Positions 26,377 to 36,012 of a stretch of DNA of 64,000 nucleotides are shown here, piece by piece (position 1 is the stretch's first letter; the number at the start of each line of letters is the position of its first letter). The notes beneath the pieces were generated by a model. The model was not told the DNA's origin and searched no databases. It worked only from the letters and a program-made list of their open reading frames with translations. Source of the stretch: Haloarcula halobia (lineage in GTDB: Archaea > Halobacteriota > Halobacteria > Halobacteriales > Haloarculaceae); NCBI RefSeq assembly GCF_029338255.1, contig NZ_CP119787.1:3239631-3303630 (forward strand). The letters run 5' to 3'. Both the position numbers and the translations under genes were made by a program.

Positions 26377-28053
26377 TCACCGGAGATTGTAGATAGCGAC
26401 CCCCCCATTTGAATAGAAGCGGTTGTACTGTCGGCTCGAATCGAGGGTTCGTTCCGGGTTCCACAACAGACGATATCGGCCACCCTTCAATCGCCAGACT
26501 TCCACGTTAGTGCGTATCGAGATATATCGATACCCGTGTTCTAGTAACGTGTTGTTCTTGAGCTCTTTACTCAAGAGCCCCTGGTCGTAAGTCGGATTCG
26601 GCACGGTCTCCTGGGGTTGATCGCCCCGACCCGCTGCTCTCTCGAAATCGACGACTTCATCGCCATAGTACAAGTCGGTGTAGACCACGTCCTCCACGTA
26701 CTCGTTGCCGAAGTGTTTACCCTCGACTTCTTGGGTGGACAGATACTCACGTGGCGTCCCCGGAAAGTCCGGCATCGTGACGACCGCAAACGGATTCGCG
26801 ATCAGAATCGCGAGTAAGACGATACCGGCCACAGAGCGGTGCCATCGTCTGGTAGAGCGTGCAAAGTGAACGATTCCGATTCCGATCAGCGCCGCGACGA
26901 AGGCCGATGCATACACGTAGGTGCGCTGAAATCCCGGACCGGCACCCACGATGCCAGGGAGTGTTACGCCGACCGTCACGAAGGCCGCAGCCTGGAGGAC
27001 TCTCACGTTCTCCCGGGTATATTGACAGAACAATAGGAGTCCCGCGACAGCGCCGGTCCCGACCGTGATGAAAAAGTACGACAGGTTCCGGAGTTTGGTT
27101 ACAAGCGGTGGGTCGATTGGAGTCGCTTCTGCCGGTTTAACAGGCGTGTATGCGGTCGGGACTTCGGCGAGCCCGAAGACATCGTAGATCAGTATCGTCG
27201 CCGTTTGAAAATATTCGGTGATGTACACCCACTGGACTCCGAGCACGACGATGGCAAGGGTCGTCGCCACTACCATTTTACGAAGCGAGACCTCTGGCGT
27301 GGAGAGACGCGTCAACGCGGTATACCCAACGCTGACCAATCCAATCAGGGCGAACAGAAAGAGGGGGATCTTGTGAGTCAAGCTCCCTGCGAGGGATAGT
27401 AAGGCGAAAACGACCCCCGCCTGCCATACGATACGGTTGTCGGGACTGATTACGAGTACGAGTACGATAGCAGACAGAAATATCGCGGCGAGTGCTATCG
27501 GGATCGGAGCGATCCCAAACAGGAACGTCGGTGCTCCGACGGTAACGACAGCAGCGGCAACTAACGAGGCGCTGTTGTCGCCTGCCACTCGCGCCGCTAG
27601 TGCACCTGCACTCAGAGGTAATGAGACTCCAACTGCGATAGGGAAAATCACGAAGGCACTGTCGACCTGGAGCCCGGTTACGAGCGAACTCAGTGCGCCG
27701 ATTAGATTGAATCCCGGTGCTGCGGAGTAGAATCCCGTCGGGAGACCAGTGAGGTCGCCGTTTTCGATGATGACCCTGCTACGGACCGCATGAGCGTCCG
27801 GGTCCAATCGCATCATGCTCGGCGCGAACAGATACGCGTACACTCGACCGGCCACGGCGAGTAACGTGATCGTCACAATACCGGAGATTGGAGACGCGTT
27901 TGACCGGATGGTACTCACCAGAATCGCACACGAGGCGAGTGCCATGCCAGCCGGCAGACCGGGATATAAACGGCCCGTCATATGCGTATGCAGCATCGCC
28001 ACTGTGAGTCCGACGGCACTGACGATAACGCCGAACTTTTGAGGCCGGTCCAC
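26377..28053 (-). CDS. Multi-pass membrane protein, probable GT-C-type glycosyltransferase
   Basis: The 558-residue protein has about 12 hydrophobic helices. An extracytoplasmic loop after helix 3-4, MMRLDPDAHAVRSRVIIENG, contains an acidic motif placed where GT-C enzymes (STT3/PMT relatives) hold their catalytic Asp. The C-terminal 130 residues are soluble and rich in aromatic residues. It may transfer the lipid-linked sugar or oligosaccharide outside the cell, or polymerise it. Without a profile search the GT-C assignment is tentative; a simple DUF membrane protein is the alternative. Confidence 0.6.
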   Translation of the reverse strand: MDRPQKFGVIVSAVGLTVAMLHTHMTGRLYPGLPAGMALASCAILVSTIRSNASPISGIVTITLLAVAGRVYAYLFAPSMMRLDPDAHAVRSRVIIENGDLTGLPTGFYSAAPGFNLIGALSSLVTGLQVDSAFVIFPIAVGVSLPLSAGALAARVAGDNSASLVAAAVVTVGAPTFLFGIAPIPIALAAIFLSAIVLVLVISPDNRIVWQAGVVFALLSLAGSLTHKIPLFLFALIGLVSVGYTALTRLSTPEVSLRKMVVATTLAIVVLGVQWVYITEYFQTATILIYDVFGLAEVPTAYTPVKPAEATPIDPPLVTKLRNLSYFFITVGTGAVAGLLLFCQYTRENVRVLQAAAFVTVGVTLPGIVGAGPGFQRTYVYASAFVAALIGIGIVHFARSTRRWHRSVAGIVLLAILIANPFAVVTMPDFPGTPREYLSTQEVEGKHFGNEYVEDVVYTDLYYGDEVVDFERAAGRGDQPQETVPNPTYDQGLLSKELKNNTLLEHGYRYISIRTNVEVWRLKGGRYRLLWNPERTLDSSRQYNRFYSNGGVAIYNLR

Positions 28054-28525
28054 ATTGAACGCACCCGGTTGACGGGATATGAATATAGACTACCTTAGTT
28101 CTTCAAGCACGGCGATAGAGACGTGCCCGCGTCGGGAACCCGCGCCGTAGGTGGGTTCGGAAGTGGATAGGAAGGAGGGAGACTCGCCGTGACGGGCGCA
28201 GCCAACTGCCAACTTCGAGACACCAGTCGACGAGCGATGTGGGGAAGTTCTGTTCCCCAGGTCCGCGTCGCCACAAGCACACACCGAACGACACCGTACA
28301 ACACCGGCGTCCGAGACGTCGTAATATGAGCTTACTCCGTATCGATTACAACGTCAGACAGCAGAGGAGAGCCCCCGTATGTCGGTACTGCGCGGTCAGG
28401 ACGTGTCGTCTCCGGGCCGTTCGACTTGTCTCCCACGGGAGAACTCGCGGTGCTGCACAAAGTGGTACGTTTCTGCAGACGGCTGGTAAGAATCCATTAC
28501 CCCGGATACCGGCAGGCACAGGACG
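28054..28525. other. GC-rich intergenic region, no gene recognised
   Basis: This 472-base gap separates divergent genes and is more GC-rich than the island before it. Short open frames exist on both strands (about 60-70 codons at 28090-28304) but none shows a family motif. It must hold the promoters of both flanking genes; I see no clear TATA box. Confidence 0.35.
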
Positions 28526-30157
28526 ATGGCAAAAGACAACACGGACGGTCGGGAGATAGCGCGCGGGGACGGGGATACCTCCAGGTCACCCTGGCACCGG
28601 AGGACAGTGTTGAAGGCGAGTGGCCTCGCGGCCGCGGCGGGACTTGGTCTCGGACGGGTCGGGACGGCACGGAGCGCGAAAAAGCCCGGTAGTAGTGGCG
28701 AGGGGGTCTACGTCGAGGCCGGCGCGCAAGTCGCATCGACGCCCGACGATATACAGGACGCGGTAGACAGGCTAGGCAGCGACGGTGGGACGGTCAAGCT
28801 CGAACCAGGCAGCTACGGCGACGGTGACTGGACGACGGGTATCGAGCTCCCCGACGGACTCTCGAAATCCACACTCATCATCGACTGCCAGGGCGCCAGC
28901 GTCGACCTGTCGTCGTGGGACGGCACGGCGTTCTTCGGGAAACCCGAGGAGACCAGCAGCGGCAACGTAGGGACCGTCGTGATCAAGGACCTGTATGTTA
29001 ACTGCTACGGCGTGCCGGCTGGAGATCTCTCGACGTTCGTCAGGCTGCCGGACGTGACGCGGTCGACGTTACGCTACACCGCTATCGGCGAGTTCGACAT
29101 CGGGACGTACATCTATGCGTCGGGGACAGCGAGCAGTTGCCACCACAACACGACTCGCATCGAGCACAAACTACCGGATATCGGGCTGAAACTGGGCAAG
29201 AAGAGCGCATCGCTGGGCGTTGACCGCGGCGAGTACCGGATGCAAGTTGACCGGGTGGGCGATGCAGGCTGCGAGGTGGCAAACGGTGGCTGGAACGAAC
29301 TGTACATCCAGACGGAGAATGCACGCGCCGACGTGGCCGACGGCGCCGTCGACGGCGTCCGAACCCTGTCGGCGGCGGCGTCCGGCGGGGACGGCCAGGG
29401 TCACGATAACATCGTCAAACTGCTGCACCGAGTGACGAACGCCGACGATGCCGTCTCCGCCCGCATCGAAGGTGAACGGAATCGCGTCGACGCGCCGGGA
29501 GCGGGGTCCAACGCCAGCATCGACAAACTGGCGCCGATGGTCCCACCCGCGGATATTGATATGGCGGGCTGGACCGCGACCGAAGCGTCCCACCTCGATA
29601 TGACCATTCGATTCGAGACGGCCACTCGCGGCGACGGTCAGGCGCCGACACGCAACGACTGGGGCCAGGTCCTGCTCGATGCCGGGACGGGCACCGGTGA
29701 CACGTCCCAGCTGTCGGCAGCCGGCGAGGCGGACCTGGGCCGCGGTGCGATGGCGTTCGCCCGTGGCAACGCCCCCGGCAGTGGGGGCGTCCTGCGGGTC
29801 GGGTGGCGGGAGACGAGTGATACGTACGCCGCCATCGAACGAGACGTCTCCACCGACAGCATTCGCGTCGACGTGGTCATCGATGGGGCCTCGGTATCGG
29901 GCTTCCCGGTGGCGACCGACCGCGGTGCCGGGGGACGCACGGATCTGTACGCCTGGAACGGGACGGACGACGACGGCGACGTTCGGCAGTTCTGGGGTGT
30001 CAACAGCGAGATCGTCGCGGCAACGACAGCCGACCTCGAGGCTCTCGGGAACAGCACTGTCACGCCGGCGGTCTGGGCCACGAGCGACGGCACGGATACG
30101 CGCTTTGGCCTGACGCGGGCTGGGTTTGGCGTCCGTGACAACAACGCTAATTCCTGA
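28526..30157 (+). CDS. Tat-exported protein with beta-helix-like N-terminal domain
   Basis: The 543-residue protein carries a twin-arginine signal (WHRRTVLKASGLAAAAGLGL). It then has a pectin-lyase-like segment: YVEAGAQVASTPDDIQDAVD and GGTVKLEPGSYGDGDWTTGI, as in secreted beta-helix proteins. Strand-rich repeats continue to about residue 330. The rest is a second beta domain of unknown type. The Tat route is normal for haloarchaeal exoproteins. It could bind or process the cell-surface or environmental polysaccharide. No catalytic triad is evident. Confidence 0.65.
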   Translation: MAKDNTDGREIARGDGDTSRSPWHRRTVLKASGLAAAAGLGLGRVGTARSAKKPGSSGEGVYVEAGAQVASTPDDIQDAVDRLGSDGGTVKLEPGSYGDGDWTTGIELPDGLSKSTLIIDCQGASVDLSSWDGTAFFGKPEETSSGNVGTVVIKDLYVNCYGVPAGDLSTFVRLPDVTRSTLRYTAIGEFDIGTYIYASGTASSCHHNTTRIEHKLPDIGLKLGKKSASLGVDRGEYRMQVDRVGDAGCEVANGGWNELYIQTENARADVADGAVDGVRTLSAAASGGDGQGHDNIVKLLHRVTNADDAVSARIEGERNRVDAPGAGSNASIDKLAPMVPPADIDMAGWTATEASHLDMTIRFETATRGDGQAPTRNDWGQVLLDAGTGTGDTSQLSAAGEADLGRGAMAFARGNAPGSGGVLRVGWRETSDTYAAIERDVSTDSIRVDVVIDGASVSGFPVATDRGAGGRTDLYAWNGTDDDGDVRQFWGVNSEIVAATTADLEALGNSTVTPAVWATSDGTDTRFGLTRAGFGVRDNNANS

Positions 30158-30284
30158 ACGTCGGCCTACCAGGCACGGTATATTCCGCAGCCCTGCGCGA
30201 GATGGACTGAGATCACTCCGTCGTTCCGGCTCTGAAGGGTCGTCGACGCAGTGCCTGCGAACGAACAGGGCGTTGCGTCAGTAG

Positions 30285-31439
30285 TCACAGCGGAGTCGAG
30301 TCTGAGTCCGCGGAGCGATAAAATACGTGTTCGAGTCGTGCAGCAGAACGTTCCCAGGAGTGGGACTCTGCCCAGTCGCGAGCCGTGTCACTCATCTCGG
30401 TGCGCAGGTCCGTGTTCTCCACGAGGCGTAGAACTGCTCTCGCGAATCGTTCGGAATCGTCCCCAGCAACCAGAAGACCAGTTTCCTCGTGTTTGATAGA
30501 GTCACGTAGGCCTTTGATATCAGAGCCGATGGCGGGTGTTTTACTTGCATTAGCCTCGATTATCGCGATCCCGTAGCCCTCGATACGGCTCGGCGCTAGT
30601 AGCACCCAGGCCGATTCCAGCAGGGCTAATTTCTCTTCCTCGCTCACGTAGCCATGGAACGTAACACAGCTCTTGTCGGCAGAGTACCGTTCGATCGTGC
30701 TCCGCTCGGGCCCATGCCGTCCGGCAATATCCAGGTGAATCTCCCGGGACGACATTCGACGGAGATGGTCGTAGATCTCAGGAATTCTATCTGCCCCCTT
30801 CTCCGTCACGAGGCCACCCAGATACAGTACTCGCGGGTGCGGTGATGGGTCCGAGAATGTGTATTTTCTGACGTCGACGCCGTTCCGTATTTCGTGGACG
30901 GTTTCCGGTGGGTGTCCCCTATCGACGAGTTCTTCCGTCGTGCTCGGACTCACCGAAACCGTGTGTACATCGCGGTCACGGTAGATGCCGAGACACTGCG
31001 CTACGTAACCGACCAAATTAGTCGGGAACGGGTGCGTTTCGAAGAATGAATCGAGAGAGATGTGATGATAGATTGCAACACGAGGCGCGAAAGCGATGAC
31101 GGGCCAGGGAAGCGGGGTATTTACAGTGTAGACGACATCGGGAGACAGCTTGTAGAGGTACCAGTAATAGTACAGCGAAACGAGGAGATACGACAGGAAG
31201 AAATCTATTGCCCCGCCGAGTCGTTCCGTGTGGCCGACTTGATGGATAGAGACGCCAGAGTGAGATTCCACGGCGTTACGACCACTTTCGCCGGATAGCA
31301 GATGGACGTCGTGACCACGTTCGCTCAGATGGGTCAGCGTTTTTTCGAGGTTCCGCTCTGCCCCCCCAGGTTCGCTATCCAACCAGCTTCGCTTATTGAG
31401 AGCTAGTATACGAAGGGGTTCTCGGCTATTCACGTCCAT
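30285..31439 (-). CDS. GT4-family glycosyltransferase (second in the island)
   Basis: The 384-residue protein is GT-B. The N-terminal part reads ILALNKRSWLDSEPGGAERN, where GGAE is the usual glycine loop. Later come RVLYLGGLVTEKGADRIPEI and FHGYVSEEEKLALLESAWVL, and the family 4 acidic motif in APSRIEGYGIAIIEANASKT. It probably extends the glycan from a nucleotide-sugar donor in the cytoplasm. It is the last gene before the duplicated glmS segment, 202 bases away, and is transcribed away from it. Confidence 0.88.
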   Translation of the reverse strand: MDVNSREPLRILALNKRSWLDSEPGGAERNLEKTLTHLSERGHDVHLLSGESGRNAVESHSGVSIHQVGHTERLGGAIDFFLSYLLVSLYYYWYLYKLSPDVVYTVNTPLPWPVIAFAPRVAIYHHISLDSFFETHPFPTNLVGYVAQCLGIYRDRDVHTVSVSPSTTEELVDRGHPPETVHEIRNGVDVRKYTFSDPSPHPRVLYLGGLVTEKGADRIPEIYDHLRRMSSREIHLDIAGRHGPERSTIERYSADKSCVTFHGYVSEEEKLALLESAWVLLAPSRIEGYGIAIIEANASKTPAIGSDIKGLRDSIKHEETGLLVAGDDSERFARAVLRLVENTDLRTEMSDTARDWAESHSWERSAARLEHVFYRSADSDSTPL

Positions 31440-31641
31440 ATGTATCCCATTCTGAGATTTGCTCGGTGTCTTTCCTGCAGGCCGATCAGAGCGATATGCA
31501 TACTCGACATCAGGGTAGGATACGGGAAGTGCATCAGGCCCTCTACTGGACGTAGCCGGTCAGCTATCTTCGTTACGTATCGGTTATAGCGACACAGATG
31601 GCGATCAAAGGAGTTTCACAGCTGTGTGCATGAGCGCCTCA

Positions 31642-31905
31642 CCATCGTGACCGGCGACGACGAGCGCGCCCGCAAGACTGTGGGCAACGTCAAGGAAGTC
31701 GAGGCCCGCGACGCGCCGGTCGTGGCCATCTCCGACGGCCAGAGCGACGTCGGCCGCTACGCCGACCACGTGCTCGAACTCCCCGAGACCCACCCGCGTG
31801 CGGCGGCCATCCTGGCGAACATCCACCTGCAACTGGTCGCCTACCACGTCGCCGCTCGGCTAGGGCGCAACATCGACAAGCCGCGCAATCTCGCCAAAAG
31901 CGTGA
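31642..31905 (+). pseudogene. Truncated second copy of the glmS 3' end
   Basis: The frame IVTGDDERARKTVGNVKEVE ... DKPRNLAKSV matches the last 88 residues of GlmS before its final three codons. At nucleotide level there are 10 differences in 264 bases against 16597-16860. There is no promoter or catalytic N-terminus, and after KSV the frame runs on into unrelated sequence. This is therefore a non-functional remnant of another glmS allele. It marks the right border of the surface-glycan island. Confidence 0.93.
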
Positions 31906-31940
31906 GTCGGAAGAAGCCCCGAAGATATCGCGAACGCCTC

Positions 31941-32330
31941 TCAGGCGCCGAGCGACCGCGAGAGGTGGGCAGTCAGGTCCATCGTCGTGATGATGCCGAC
32001 GACCTCGCCGTTGTCGACCACCGGCACGTGGTGGATGCCGTGGTCGAGCATCTTCGCGGCCACTTCGCTGACCGGCCGGCTCTTCGTCGTCGTCACCACG
32101 TCGGTGTGCATGAACTCGCCGACGGTCGCCTCCGGCGACACTGCGCCGTCCCGGATCATCTGGACGAAGTCCGTCGCCGTGAGGATGCCCGCCAGGCGGT
32201 CCGCGTCGGCGACGATGACCGCGCCGACGTCCTGTTCGATGAGCCGCGCCGCCGCCTCTGTGACCGGCGTCCCGGACTCGACGGTCTCTATCGGGCGGGA
32301 CATGAGCTGGTCGACGTACGTCTCTCGCAT
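31941..32330 (-). CDS. CBS-domain pair protein
   Basis: The 129-residue protein consists of two CBS motifs: VDQLMSRPIETVESGTPVTE ... GAVIVADADRLAGILTATDF and VGEFMHTDVVTTTKSRPVSE ... HVPVVDNGEVVGIITTMDLT. A CBS pair forms a Bateman module that binds adenosyl ligands such as AMP, ATP or AdoMet and signals energy state. The start at 32330 is preferred because a TATA-like cttattatt lies about 26 bases upstream on this strand. That fits a leaderless start better than the longer frame from 32372. Confidence 0.85.
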   Translation of the reverse strand: MRETYVDQLMSRPIETVESGTPVTEAAARLIEQDVGAVIVADADRLAGILTATDFVQMIRDGAVSPEATVGEFMHTDVVTTTKSRPVSEVAAKMLDHGIHHVPVVDNGEVVGIITTMDLTAHLSRSLGA

Positions 32331-32478
32331 ACCCGTACCATCAATCGGTTGAATAATAAGTGGTTCGCGCACGCCGGCAACGAGGGTGATAAATCAGGGT
32401 GGGTCGGGGCGATTCTGTCCGTGGAATCGATAGAACTATTCTGTCAGGTATTCAATTATACTGGCGGAGGGCCAGACA

Positions 32479-32925
32479 ATGAGTACACGCGGCAATCCCT
32501 TCGAGGAACTCGAACGACTGTTCGAACGCATGAGCCGCCAGTTCGACGAGGCACCGCAACCGTGGGAGAGCGAGGGTCCCCTCGCCAGATGGATGCCCGA
32601 GGCCGAATCGATGGCTATCGACCTCGTCGAGCGCGACGAGGAGTTCGTCGCCACCGTCGACCTGCCCGGGTTCGAGCGTGACGAGATCAGCATCGAGATC
32701 ACCGACCACACGCTCCGCATCGAGGCCGAACGGGGCGAGGAGAGCAAAGAGGAGAGTGGCGACATCCTCCGTCAGGAGCGACGCCACACGACCACCAAGC
32801 GGTCCATTCGCCTGCCCGAGGAGGTCCAGGCCGAGGACGTCACCGCTAGGTTGTCCAACGGGGTCCTGACCGTCACGCTCCCGAAGCGTGAGGCGGAAGC
32901 GGCGCGGAGCATCGACATCGAGTAG
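32479..32925 (+). CDS. Hsp20/alpha-crystallin small heat-shock protein
   Basis: The 148-residue protein starts with an amphipathic N-terminus (NPFEELERLFERMSRQFDEA). The alpha-crystallin domain begins at about residue 50 (AIDLVERDEEFVATVDLPGF) and ends with the signature LSNGVLTVTLPKRE. It should form oligomers that hold unfolded proteins. A TATA-like caattatact lies about 25 bases before the ATG. It is transcribed alone. Confidence 0.92.
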   Translation: MSTRGNPFEELERLFERMSRQFDEAPQPWESEGPLARWMPEAESMAIDLVERDEEFVATVDLPGFERDEISIEITDHTLRIEAERGEESKEESGDILRQERRHTTTKRSIRLPEEVQAEDVTARLSNGVLTVTLPKREAEAARSIDIE

Positions 32926-32982
32926 ACGGACGGGCAGATTTCGAGGTATTCGGCCCCACGACGGAGACCGGTGACGACGATG

Positions 32983-33588
32983 TCACCGTGTTCGAGGCGG
33001 CCGCTCGCTGTCGTTTGACTCCGACTCGTCTTCAGCAGGCATTTCAGGAGGCTCAAGCAGTGCAACAGCGAGGGCGTACGCTCGCGTCTCGGTCAGTTCG
33101 GCCCACGAATACCGTACCCGGGTACCGACGACTGCGAGCACGAGTACAGCGATACGAAGACTCAATTCGAGCGGCGTCATCGTCGCGGTTGCCAAGGCGA
33201 GCAGCGTGTTTACCGCGAGTGCGACCACGAGCGTCAGGCTCACGAAGCGAACTGGCTGGGTCTTGAAATCTCGCTCGATGGTGCCAGTGATGGTGTGGAT
33301 TCGCGAAGCGGACCAGGCGCGTGTTGCAGTCGGGACGAGTCTGTCGAGAACCGCGAGAAACGGCCCGACAGTCACCGTCTCGCGCAGGTCGATGACGACG
33401 ACGTCGGGTTCCGGTTCCGCGGTCAGCCACCGGAAGAGGTACGACTCGCGAACGAAATGTGCGAATCTGTCGATCCTCCGTCCGAGACGAGACCGGTGAT
33501 AACTCGTCTCGAGCGCCGCCTGGACTGCGCGAGTCCGGTCTGCGAGTTGCTTGACCGACGACGCCTCGTAGATTTCCGCTGAATTCAT
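32983..33588 (-). CDS. Haloarchaeal membrane protein of unknown function
   Basis: The 201-residue protein has a charged N-terminal helical part (AEIYEASSVKQLADRTRAVQ). The stretch PDVVVIDLRETVTVGPFLAVLD follows, then two membrane helices (FVSLTLVVALAVNTLLALAT, ELSLRIAVLVLAVVGTRVRY) and an acidic tail. I do not recognise a characterised family. Only 21 bases separate it from the DUF4330 gene, so it probably belongs to the glycan operon running left from 39986 and is co-expressed. Confidence 0.6.
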   Translation of the reverse strand: MNSAEIYEASSVKQLADRTRAVQAALETSYHRSRLGRRIDRFAHFVRESYLFRWLTAEPEPDVVVIDLRETVTVGPFLAVLDRLVPTATRAWSASRIHTITGTIERDFKTQPVRFVSLTLVVALAVNTLLALATATMTPLELSLRIAVLVLAVVGTRVRYSWAELTETRAYALAVALLEPPEMPAEDESESNDSERPPRTR

Positions 33589-33609
33589 TGGTTACGTATG
33601 ATCTGAGGG

Positions 33610-34389
33610 CTACGTGCCGACCGACGCGTTCGTCGTTCCGACCGTGTAGACCTGGCCACGGAGCGTGGTGGTGTCCGTCACGATGGTCACGTCGTTGTCC
33701 ACTCGGAGCGCCTCCCCATCGAACTGTGGCACCGGTTCAGTGTCCCAGGCCACGAGTTCGACGCCCACCAGCAACTGGCGTCGGTGCTCTGTTCGCGAGC
33801 GTTCGGTCACCGTTTCGATCCTCGCGACGCTTTCGTCACCGATGGTGGCCTCCTGTCCGGGTTCGAGCGCACGGGCAGTCGCATCTGTCACGTTCGCACT
33901 GAGGACGACGGGAACGCGCGTGGTCGGGATGTCGGTGGCTGTCTGATTGACCGCGAGAGCATGGGCAGCGACGCGGTAGGAACCCGTCGAGAGACTCGTC
34001 TCATCCCCGCCGTACAGTCGGCCGTCAGTTCCCGATGGCGTGCCGGTGTACGCCACCCGAGTCAAGACGTGGGCCTGGCCGTCGGTCGTGAAACTCCGGT
34101 AGACGTCGACGACCGTGAACGCCGTGTCCTCCCCCGGCGGAGTTACCGTATCGTCGACGCCAATGAGTGCCGCGTCGCTCGATAGTGGTGCAGAATAGGA
34201 CAGTGTAGCGTATCGCGTCGGTGCTGGTTCGCTCGCTCCAGAGTTTCCACCACTCGATTGGACCAGCGCCACTCCCGCGACACCGACCGCAAGAACGAGC
34301 AATACGACGAGGAGGTCGACGACGTTGACGAGTCCGAAGAGCTTCCCCTCGTCGTCGATGAGTCCTGCAGATTCCTCCGGGTCAGTCAT
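33610..34389 (-). CDS. DUF4330 family membrane-anchored protein
   Basis: The 259-residue protein has the DUF4330 start LIDDEGKLFGLVNVVDLLVV, with one membrane helix (LVVLLVLAVGVAGVALV). A long extracytoplasmic, beta-rich and acidic domain follows. DUF4330 proteins are found beside exopolysaccharide genes in bacteria and archaea. It lies between the sugar-phosphate transferase and a membrane protein in the same direction, supporting a role in glycan assembly or export. Mechanism unknown. Confidence 0.75.
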   Translation of the reverse strand: MTDPEESAGLIDDEGKLFGLVNVVDLLVVLLVLAVGVAGVALVQSSGGNSGASEPAPTRYATLSYSAPLSSDAALIGVDDTVTPPGEDTAFTVVDVYRSFTTDGQAHVLTRVAYTGTPSGTDGRLYGGDETSLSTGSYRVAAHALAVNQTATDIPTTRVPVVLSANVTDATARALEPGQEATIGDESVARIETVTERSRTEHRRQLLVGVELVAWDTEPVPQFDGEALRVDNDVTIVTDTTTLRGQVYTVGTTNASVGT

Positions 34390-34467
34390 ATTTCACTCCT
34401 TACACAGTCCATGTATTGGTCTTTCCATTCTGTGCGAGCACTTGTCTGTCGACCCTACCTCGATTGT

Positions 34468-35892
34468 TCATTCGTCGTCAGAAGTGGGGGCAACTATCGA
34501 AAGCACGTCGAGACCGACGCTGTAGATCTCTCTGATGACGATTTTCATGTCGAACCAGACGGACTGCCGGCGAATGTACTCGATATCGTATCGGAGTTTC
34601 TCCTCGGGATTGTGGCCAGTCACGTCGTTGATCTGTGCGAGCCCGGTGAGCCCCGGTTTGACGAACCAGCGGCTCCGCCACTCGTCGACATCAGACTCGA
34701 TGTCGGTGTCCAGTTCCGGCCGCTCCGGCCGCGGGCCGACCACACTCATGTCGCCGACGAGTATCGACCAGAGCTGGGGTATCTCGTCGAGGTGGGTCTT
34801 GCGAAGGAGCCTGCCGACAGCCGTGACCCGCGGGTCGGTTCCCCCAGCGTCTTCTTCGCTCAGTTTCACACCCGTCTCTGCCTCGGCGTCAGCCACCATG
34901 CTGCGGAACTTGTAGACGTCGAAGGTCTCCCCGAACTCCGCGGTTCGGCGCTGGCTGTAGAGAACCGGGCCGGGCGAGTCGAGCTTGATGCTGACTGCGA
35001 TGACCACAAGTAGTGGTGACAGGCCGATCAATCCGACAGCAGCGAACACGACGTCGAAGATGCGTTTCGCGACGTAATCCTGCCAGTCCCACGGTTCGAG
35101 GTCCGTCTCGACGATATCGCTGCCGGCGGCGTTCGTCACGAGGACGCTATCGGCGTGACCTCGGTGGACTTTCGCCTGGACGCCGTGTTCGTAACAGGTC
35201 GCGATAGCGCCGAAGAACTCCTGTCGGTCGGGTCGTTGGAAGCCAAGCAGGACGGTATCGACGTCGTACTCGACCAGGATTTCGGTCAGTCGTGAGAGTC
35301 CGCCGAGACGGGTGAGTCGTTCAGTCGAGTCCACGAGCATCCCACCATCCGGGAGTCTGCTCTCGGGTACCTGAACACTGGGTGGTGCGACGAACCCGAG
35401 GATCGGCACCTCGGCTGCTTCGAACAGCGTCTCCATCGTTTCGGAATCGTCGCCGACGAGGATCGCACGTGAAGACGACTGGGGCCGCTGTCGGATGTAG
35501 ACGAACCACAGCGGCAGTACAAGTACGAGTAGAACGGTCACCCCGATGAGCGTCAGCCGCGGTAACCGCGTCGACCAGTCGAAGTACCCGATCGTCGCCA
35601 GCAGCGCCGCAGCCACCAGGATGCGCTTTTGGGCCAGCGAGATGACGTCGAGAATCCGGCGTGGACGCGGCTTGAACAGTGGCCACAGCGAACCGAGGAC
35701 GATGACCAGTGTGGTGACGAGTTCGTCTCGGAGGTTCACAAGGCCCAGCGTCGTCGGTTCCAGTCGAGCAACGACCGGGAGCGAGGTCAGCATGGATTGG
35801 ACGACTGCTGTATTCGCCACTGCAACGGCGGCTACGACAATCCCGCTTGCGCCCAGAATCGCGGTGAGTCGATACCGCCAACCCGTCCTCAT
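34468..35892 (-). CDS. Polyprenyl-phosphate sugar-1-phosphate transferase (WbaP/PssA-like)
   Basis: The 474-residue protein has four or five N-terminal membrane helices and a Rossmann-like middle (SSRAILVGDDSETMETLFEA). The bacterial sugar transferase core follows: KRIFDVVFAAVGLIGLSPLL, then YSQRRTAEFGETFDVYKFRS and EIPQLWSILVGDMSVVGPRP. This enzyme links the first sugar phosphate to a polyprenyl lipid and starts glycan assembly at the membrane. The start at 35892 (MRTGWRYRLTAI) is chosen since the fold begins there; an in-frame ATG at 35943 adds 17 residues. Confidence 0.9.
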   Translation of the reverse strand: MRTGWRYRLTAILGASGIVVAAVAVANTAVVQSMLTSLPVVARLEPTTLGLVNLRDELVTTLVIVLGSLWPLFKPRPRRILDVISLAQKRILVAAALLATIGYFDWSTRLPRLTLIGVTVLLVLVLPLWFVYIRQRPQSSSRAILVGDDSETMETLFEAAEVPILGFVAPPSVQVPESRLPDGGMLVDSTERLTRLGGLSRLTEILVEYDVDTVLLGFQRPDRQEFFGAIATCYEHGVQAKVHRGHADSVLVTNAAGSDIVETDLEPWDWQDYVAKRIFDVVFAAVGLIGLSPLLVVIAVSIKLDSPGPVLYSQRRTAEFGETFDVYKFRSMVADAEAETGVKLSEEDAGGTDPRVTAVGRLLRKTHLDEIPQLWSILVGDMSVVGPRPERPELDTDIESDVDEWRSRWFVKPGLTGLAQINDVTGHNPEEKLRYDIEYIRRQSVWFDMKIVIREIYSVGLDVLSIVAPTSDDE

Positions 35893-36012
35893 TGTTGGAG
35901 TTGTGTTACCAACCAGATAAAAGGGTTCCGAGCCAGATCTCACGGGCGAGTCCGGGTCGCCTCCCAGCGTGGACAGACCTGTCGGGAATACTACCGTATT
36001 CTGGCCTCAAAG

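Noticed and set aside
16597-31905. Tn7-like insertion at the end of glmS
   Set aside because: The glmS 3' end is the Tn7 site in bacteria, but no Tns genes, Tn7 ends or 5-base duplication are visible, and a 264-base glmS copy is not what Tn7 leaves.
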